From: Nevskia soli
Lineage (GTDB): Bacteria; Pseudomonadota; Gammaproteobacteria; Nevskiales; Nevskiaceae
Assembly: GCA_026224805.1 (NCBI GenBank)
Contig: JAMFRN010000248.1
Location: forward strand, 1 to 32,758
Length of the DNA: 32,758 bases
Direction of reading: 5' to 3'
Part shown: positions 29,777-32,758 of the stretch, piece by piece
How positions within the stretch are numbered: position 1 is the first letter of the stretch
How the letters are laid out: every line of letters starts with the position of its first letter
Position numbers and translations under genes: made by a program
Notes under the pieces: model-generated
Seen by the model: the letters and a program-made list of their open reading frames with translations, nothing else
Told to the model about the DNA's origin: nothing
Databases searched by the model: none

Positions 29777-30631
29777 GTGACTCCGACCGCTTCCGAGCGG
29801 ATCAGCCCGACAGCCTACGCCACCGGTTACTTCTGGTATCGCCACGGCCTGTCGCATCCGGCCCTGGCAACCGAGGAAGGACGCCGCATCGACCGCATCG
29901 TGCGGCCGCTGCTGCTCGGCACCCGGCTGCTCGGCGGTTTCTCGCTCGACGCGCTGATGCTGGCGCGCCATCGCGGCATCGACCGCGTGCTGGGCGATGC
30001 CATCGAGCAGGGCCGGATCGGCCAGGTGATCGAGATCGCCGCCGGCCTGTCGCCGCGCGGCTGGGATTTGAAGCAGCGCTTCGGCGAGCGGCTAACCTAC
30101 ATCGAAACCGATCTGCCGCAGATGGTGGCGCTGAAGCAGCGGTTGCTTGCCGACGGCGGCCTACTCACGCCCGGCCACAGCGTGGTGGCGCTCGATGCGC
30201 TGGCGGACAGCGGTCCGCAGTCGCTGGCGGCGCTGGCCAAGACCCTTGATCCCAAGGTGGGCACGGCCATCGTCACCGAAGGCCTGATGAACTACCTGGA
30301 CCCGGCCACAGCCCAAGGCGTGTGGCGGCGCATCGCCGCGACCCTGGCGCAGTTTCCACAGGGCTTTTACCTCAACGATCTCTACCTGAAGCAGCGGCGC
30401 AACAACCCGGCCGCCGCGGCTTTCGGCGCCCTGCTCTCCGCCTTCGTGCGCGGCCGCATGCATGTCCACTTCAGCAATGCGGAAGAAGTCGCGGCGGTCA
30501 TGAAAAGCTGCGGCTTTGCCGACGTCATGCTGCATCAGCCCAGCACGCTGGAGGAAACGCGGCGCTATGCCGGCATTCGTGGCGGCGACAGCGTGCTGAT
30601 TCTGGAAGCTCGCGCCGCAGGCAAGGCATAG
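29777..30631 (+). CDS. PPM1/LCMT-type class I methyltransferase
   Basis: A 284-residue SAM-dependent methyltransferase of the leucine-carboxyl-methyltransferase-like (PF04072) family, with a GTG start at 29777, 3 bp after the SDR. Seen: RIDRIVRPLLLGTRLLGGFSLDALMLARHRGID (split, 37-69), the SAM loop VIEIAAGLSPRGWDL (about 84-98), YIETDLPQM (112-120), and VTEGLMNYLDP (about 170-180). Family members methylate carboxylates of proteins or small acids and polyketides. Its place at the end of a steroid operon suggests a small carboxylic acid or CoA-pathway by-product as substrate, but there is no direct evidence. It is convergent with the OYE-type gene, with only 9 bp between the stops. Confidence 0.85.
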   Translation: MTPTASERISPTAYATGYFWYRHGLSHPALATEEGRRIDRIVRPLLLGTRLLGGFSLDALMLARHRGIDRVLGDAIEQGRIGQVIEIAAGLSPRGWDLKQRFGERLTYIETDLPQMVALKQRLLADGGLLTPGHSVVALDALADSGPQSLAALAKTLDPKVGTAIVTEGLMNYLDPATAQGVWRRIAATLAQFPQGFYLNDLYLKQRRNNPAAAAFGALLSAFVRGRMHVHFSNAEEVAAVMKSCGFADVMLHQPSTLEETRRYAGIRGGDSVLILEARAAGKA

Positions 30632-30640
30632 CCCGGATTC

Positions 30641-31861
30641 TCAGGACGCCGCGGGTGTCCTGTTCAGCTCCGCGTCGTTCGGCGCGTTCAACACGCAGCT
30701 AGTCCCGCCCGGCGTGTACATCATCACCACGCATTCGTTGCAGGCGGTGCAGCCGGAGCGGGTGGCTGCACCGCTGCGGAACTTGTTGACCAGCTGCGCA
30801 TCGTGAATCAGGGCGCGCGCCATCACCACGCAGTCGAAGCCCTCGGCCATGGCCTGCTCCACGCCGGCCATCGAGGTGACGCCGCCGAGATAGCCCAGCG
30901 GCATGCGCACCGCCGCGCGCACCTGGCGCGAATGCTCCATGAAGTACAGCTCATGGAAGCTGATCTTGGGTTCCCACAGCCGCAGGATGCGGGTGGCGGT
31001 GCGGATCACCGGGTTCTGCAAGGTGTCAGTGGCGGCTCGCGGCATCGGGCTGCCGAAGATGGCCCAGGGTGCTTCCACGTTCATGCCGCCACTGAGCACC
31101 AGCAGGTGCGCGCCTTCCCGCTCCAGCACGCGCGCCACGGCGGCCGCATCTTGCGCGGTGGCGCCGCCCTTGAAACCTTCGGTGACGCAGATCTTGCAGC
31201 TGACCGCGAGGTCCTTGCCCACTGCGTCGAGCACGCGGCGCAACACCATGGCGGGGAAGCGGGCGCGCTGTTCCGCGCCGCCACCGTATTCATCGCGGCG
31301 CTTGTTGTAGGCGGGAGAGAGGAACTGGCTGAGCAGGTAGCCGTGGCCCATGTGGATTTCCACGGCATTGAAGCCGGCCTCCCGCGCCAGCTTCGCGGCG
31401 GTGACGAATTCGTCCGCCGTGCGCTCCAGGTCTTCCAGCTTCATCGCAGTGCGGAACAGGCGGCCGCTGATCACGCCGGCGGCGTTGAAGCCGCCTGAGG
31501 CACTGCGCGGATAGCGCGTGCTCAGCTCTGGCAGGAAGGTGAAAGCGCCGCCGTGGGTGATCTGGGCGCAGACCGCCGCGCCCTCGCCGTGCACCGCATC
31601 GGTCAGCACGCGCAGGTGCTTCACCGAGCCGGGCTCGAGCCGCACCTGGTCGACGAAGGTGCGGCCGTCGGCGCTGACGGCGCAGTAGGCCACCGTGGTC
31701 ATGGCGGCGCCGCCGGCAGCAATGCCGCGGTGATGCTCCACCAGCATCTTCGACGGCACCCCGCCCTTGGCCATACCTTCGTTGGCGCCGGACTTGATGA
31801 AGCGGTTGCGCAGATTCAGCGGACCGATACGGACGGGGTCAAATGGGGATGGATTGCTCAC
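30641..31861 (-). CDS. Old-yellow-enzyme family NADH:flavin oxidoreductase
   Basis: A 406-residue FMN enzyme with a GTG start at 31861 preceded by GCGGAG. Barrel motifs: RIGPLNLRNRFIKSG (11-25), AQITHGGA (99-106), VEIHMGHGYLLSQFLSPAYNKRRDEYGG (split, 167-194; His170 and His173 at the usual His/His position). The C-terminal Cys371, Cys374, Cys377 and Cys389 (CTACNEC...SC) resemble the iron-sulfur-type cysteine set of the 2,4-dienoyl-CoA reductase/BaiCD branch, but the C-terminal FAD/NAD domain of those long enzymes is missing. It probably reduces an enone or dienone, such as a steroid ring double bond or a dienoyl-CoA intermediate (inference). Confidence 0.9.
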   Translation of the reverse strand: MSNPSPFDPVRIGPLNLRNRFIKSGANEGMAKGGVPSKMLVEHHRGIAAGGAAMTTVAYCAVSADGRTFVDQVRLEPGSVKHLRVLTDAVHGEGAAVCAQITHGGAFTFLPELSTRYPRSASGGFNAAGVISGRLFRTAMKLEDLERTADEFVTAAKLAREAGFNAVEIHMGHGYLLSQFLSPAYNKRRDEYGGGAEQRARFPAMVLRRVLDAVGKDLAVSCKICVTEGFKGGATAQDAAAVARVLEREGAHLLVLSGGMNVEAPWAIFGSPMPRAATDTLQNPVIRTATRILRLWEPKISFHELYFMEHSRQVRAAVRMPLGYLGGVTSMAGVEQAMAEGFDCVVMARALIHDAQLVNKFRSGAATRSGCTACNECVVMMYTPGGTSCVLNAPNDAELNRTPAAS

Positions 31862-31884
31862 GGCCAGACTCCGCTAGTTGGTTT

Positions 31885-31952
31885 GTCATCCTGAGCGCAG
31901 CGAAGGATCTGGCCCCGCGCACAGCCAGATCCTTCGCTGCGCTCAGGATGAC
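31885..31952. repeat. 29-bp perfect inverted repeat
   Basis: GTCATCCTGAGCGCAGCGAA and the next nine bases (31885-31913) have an exact complement at 31924-31952 with a 10-nt loop. The TCATCCTGAGC...GAAGGATC unit is a widespread intergenic element. It stands in the 102-bp spacer between the partial gene at the right edge and the OYE-type gene, both on the minus strand. It may act as a terminator or mRNA stabiliser. Confidence 0.85.
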
Positions 31953-31963
31953 AGGGGGATATT

Positions 31964-32758
31964 TCAGTACGCGGGAAACTGCTGCACTTCTTCGTATTTC
32001 GGATAACCCTTTGCCACGGCGTATTCGATAATCCCGTAGCCGACCTCGTCGCCCTCGCGTACTTCCACCACGTGGTCGCTGAGAGTGCGCGCGACGCGGC
32101 GCGTTTCGGCGTCGCGCAGATCCCAGCGCTCATGCTCGACGTGCAGCTCGCCGCGATCGTCGCCGTGGAAGCAGCCGCGCAGACCCCCGTAGAGTCCGCC
32201 CTTGAGGAAGTAGCGCGCCGGCAGGGCACGCAGCTCCAGATGACGCTTGCTGCCGTTGGCCAGGGTCAGGTCGAACACGGCGTGTTCCAGGGTCTGCCCT
32301 AGCCCATCCTTGGCCCAGACGATTTCATGTTTGACGTCGTCGATGTGCAGGCCGCGGCTGGCCCTCTGCCCCAGCGGCAGGGTTTCCTCGCCGGTGAGAT
32401 AGGCGATATCGCCCGGGGCGCGCTCGGTGAAGGACCAGAGCAGGCCGCGCTTGGGGAACTGCACCGCCACCCAGGTCCAGAACGAGGGCTGCACATGGGT
32501 CAGCGGCGGGCTGGTTTCGTCGGTGCGCAGCTCGCCGCGGATGCCCCAGGAATGATCGCGCTGGCCGCACCACTGCTGCGGATTCAGTTCGTAACGCTGA
32601 CCCTCGACCTTGAGCCAGCCGCAGTAGCGGCCAAGCTGCTGCGCCCGCGCCAGGTTCTCGCTGATGCGGCCGTTGCGGCGGCGGAAGCGCTGCGCCTCCT
32701 CGTGCGGATTGAAGGCGCCGAGGAATTCGATGTCGAAGCTGATGCCGGATTCGTTCTC
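31964..32758 (-). CDS. Lipocalin-like (AttH/CrtC-type) protein, C-terminal part
   Basis: An open frame enters from the right edge and ends at the TGA at 31964-31966, giving 264 residues without an N-terminus. The start lies outside the window; the internal GTG at 32494 is not a real start because the coding signal continues upstream. Seen: ISFDIEFLGAFNPHEEAQRFRRR, the motif GQRDHSWGIRGE, SFWTWVAVQFPKRGLLWSFTE, and DVKHEIVWAKDG. The QRDHSWG motif and beta-rich pattern are those of double-lipocalin AttH/hydroxyneurosporene-hydratase-like proteins (DUF7064/7065 type), which are frequent beside steroid and terpenoid catabolic genes. The function in steroid degradation is unknown. Confidence 0.75.
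   Translation of the reverse strand, partial: ENESGISFDIEFLGAFNPHEEAQRFRRRNGRISENLARAQQLGRYCGWLKVEGQRYELNPQQWCGQRDHSWGIRGELRTDETSPPLTHVQPSFWTWVAVQFPKRGLLWSFTERAPGDIAYLTGEETLPLGQRASRGLHIDDVKHEIVWAKDGLGQTLEHAVFDLTLANGSKRHLELRALPARYFLKGGLYGGLRGCFHGDDRGELHVEHERWDLRDAETRRVARTLSDHVVEVREGDEVGYGIIEYAVAKGYPKYEEVQQFPAY

Overview
The window is high-GC DNA that is almost entirely coding, from what looks like a steroid-degrading proteobacterium. A gammaproteobacterium is my best guess, from operon style and from the pairing of an RND/MMPL transporter with a YCF48-like protein; this is inference, since there is no rRNA or other phylogenetic marker. The core is a set of genes for steroid C/D-ring (HIP, methylhexahydroindanedione propionate) catabolism, recognisable by protein similarity to the mycobacterial KstR2-regulon enzymes IpdA, IpdB, IpdC, IpdF, EchA20, FadA6, FadD3 and FadE30, as I remember them.

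Layout. (1) 1-4255 is accessory in character: the cut 5' part of a secreted repeat protein, an antibiotic-biosynthesis-monooxygenase-like small protein, an epoxide hydrolase, an ACT-domain protein and an AT-richer GIY-YIG/DUF4357 gene. The first three intergenic spaces here carry near-identical short palindromic repeats. (2) 4321-9178 (minus): an AraC-type regulator, then an RND/MMPL transporter translationally coupled to a membrane-anchored YCF48-like propeller protein, probably for handling hydrophobic substrates. (3) 9350-24857 (minus): fifteen genes, most overlapping or a few bases apart, transcribed from the right. The order is extradiol dioxygenase (HsaC/TesB type), ipdA, ipdB, a DUF35 protein, a thiolase-fold lipid-transfer protein, ipdC, echA20, a large/small acyl-CoA dehydrogenase pair, fadA6, an SDR, a small/large acyl-CoA dehydrogenase pair (the large one FadE30-like), ipdF, a MaoC hydratase and a second thiolase. 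(4) 25174-30631 (plus, divergent): SDR, [2Fe-2S] ferredoxin, fadD3, two more SDRs and a PPM1/LCMT-type methyltransferase. (5) 30641-32758 (minus): an old-yellow-enzyme family oxidoreductase and the 3' part of a lipocalin-like (AttH/CrtC-type) protein that runs off the window.

How it fits together (inference from family knowledge): the dioxygenase opens the aromatised A ring of the seco-steroid. FadD3 activates the released C/D-ring propionate as a CoA thioester. FadE30 with its small partner, a hydratase, IpdF or another SDR, and a thiolase shorten the side chain. IpdC and EchA20 prepare and open one ring, IpdAB opens the other, and FadA6 with the other dehydrogenase pair finishes the chain. 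KshA, KstD, HsaA/B/D and a KstR2-like TetR regulator are not in the window, so the pathway must continue elsewhere.

Non-coding structure is the other striking aspect. There are two copies of a cloverleaf-like four-way palindrome whose stems differ by paired changes, three copies of a 45-nt palindromic repeat, several long perfect hairpins, and an inverted repeat between the divergent dioxygenase and SDR genes that could be the pathway operator. I saw no tRNA, rRNA, CRISPR array, transposase or integrase.
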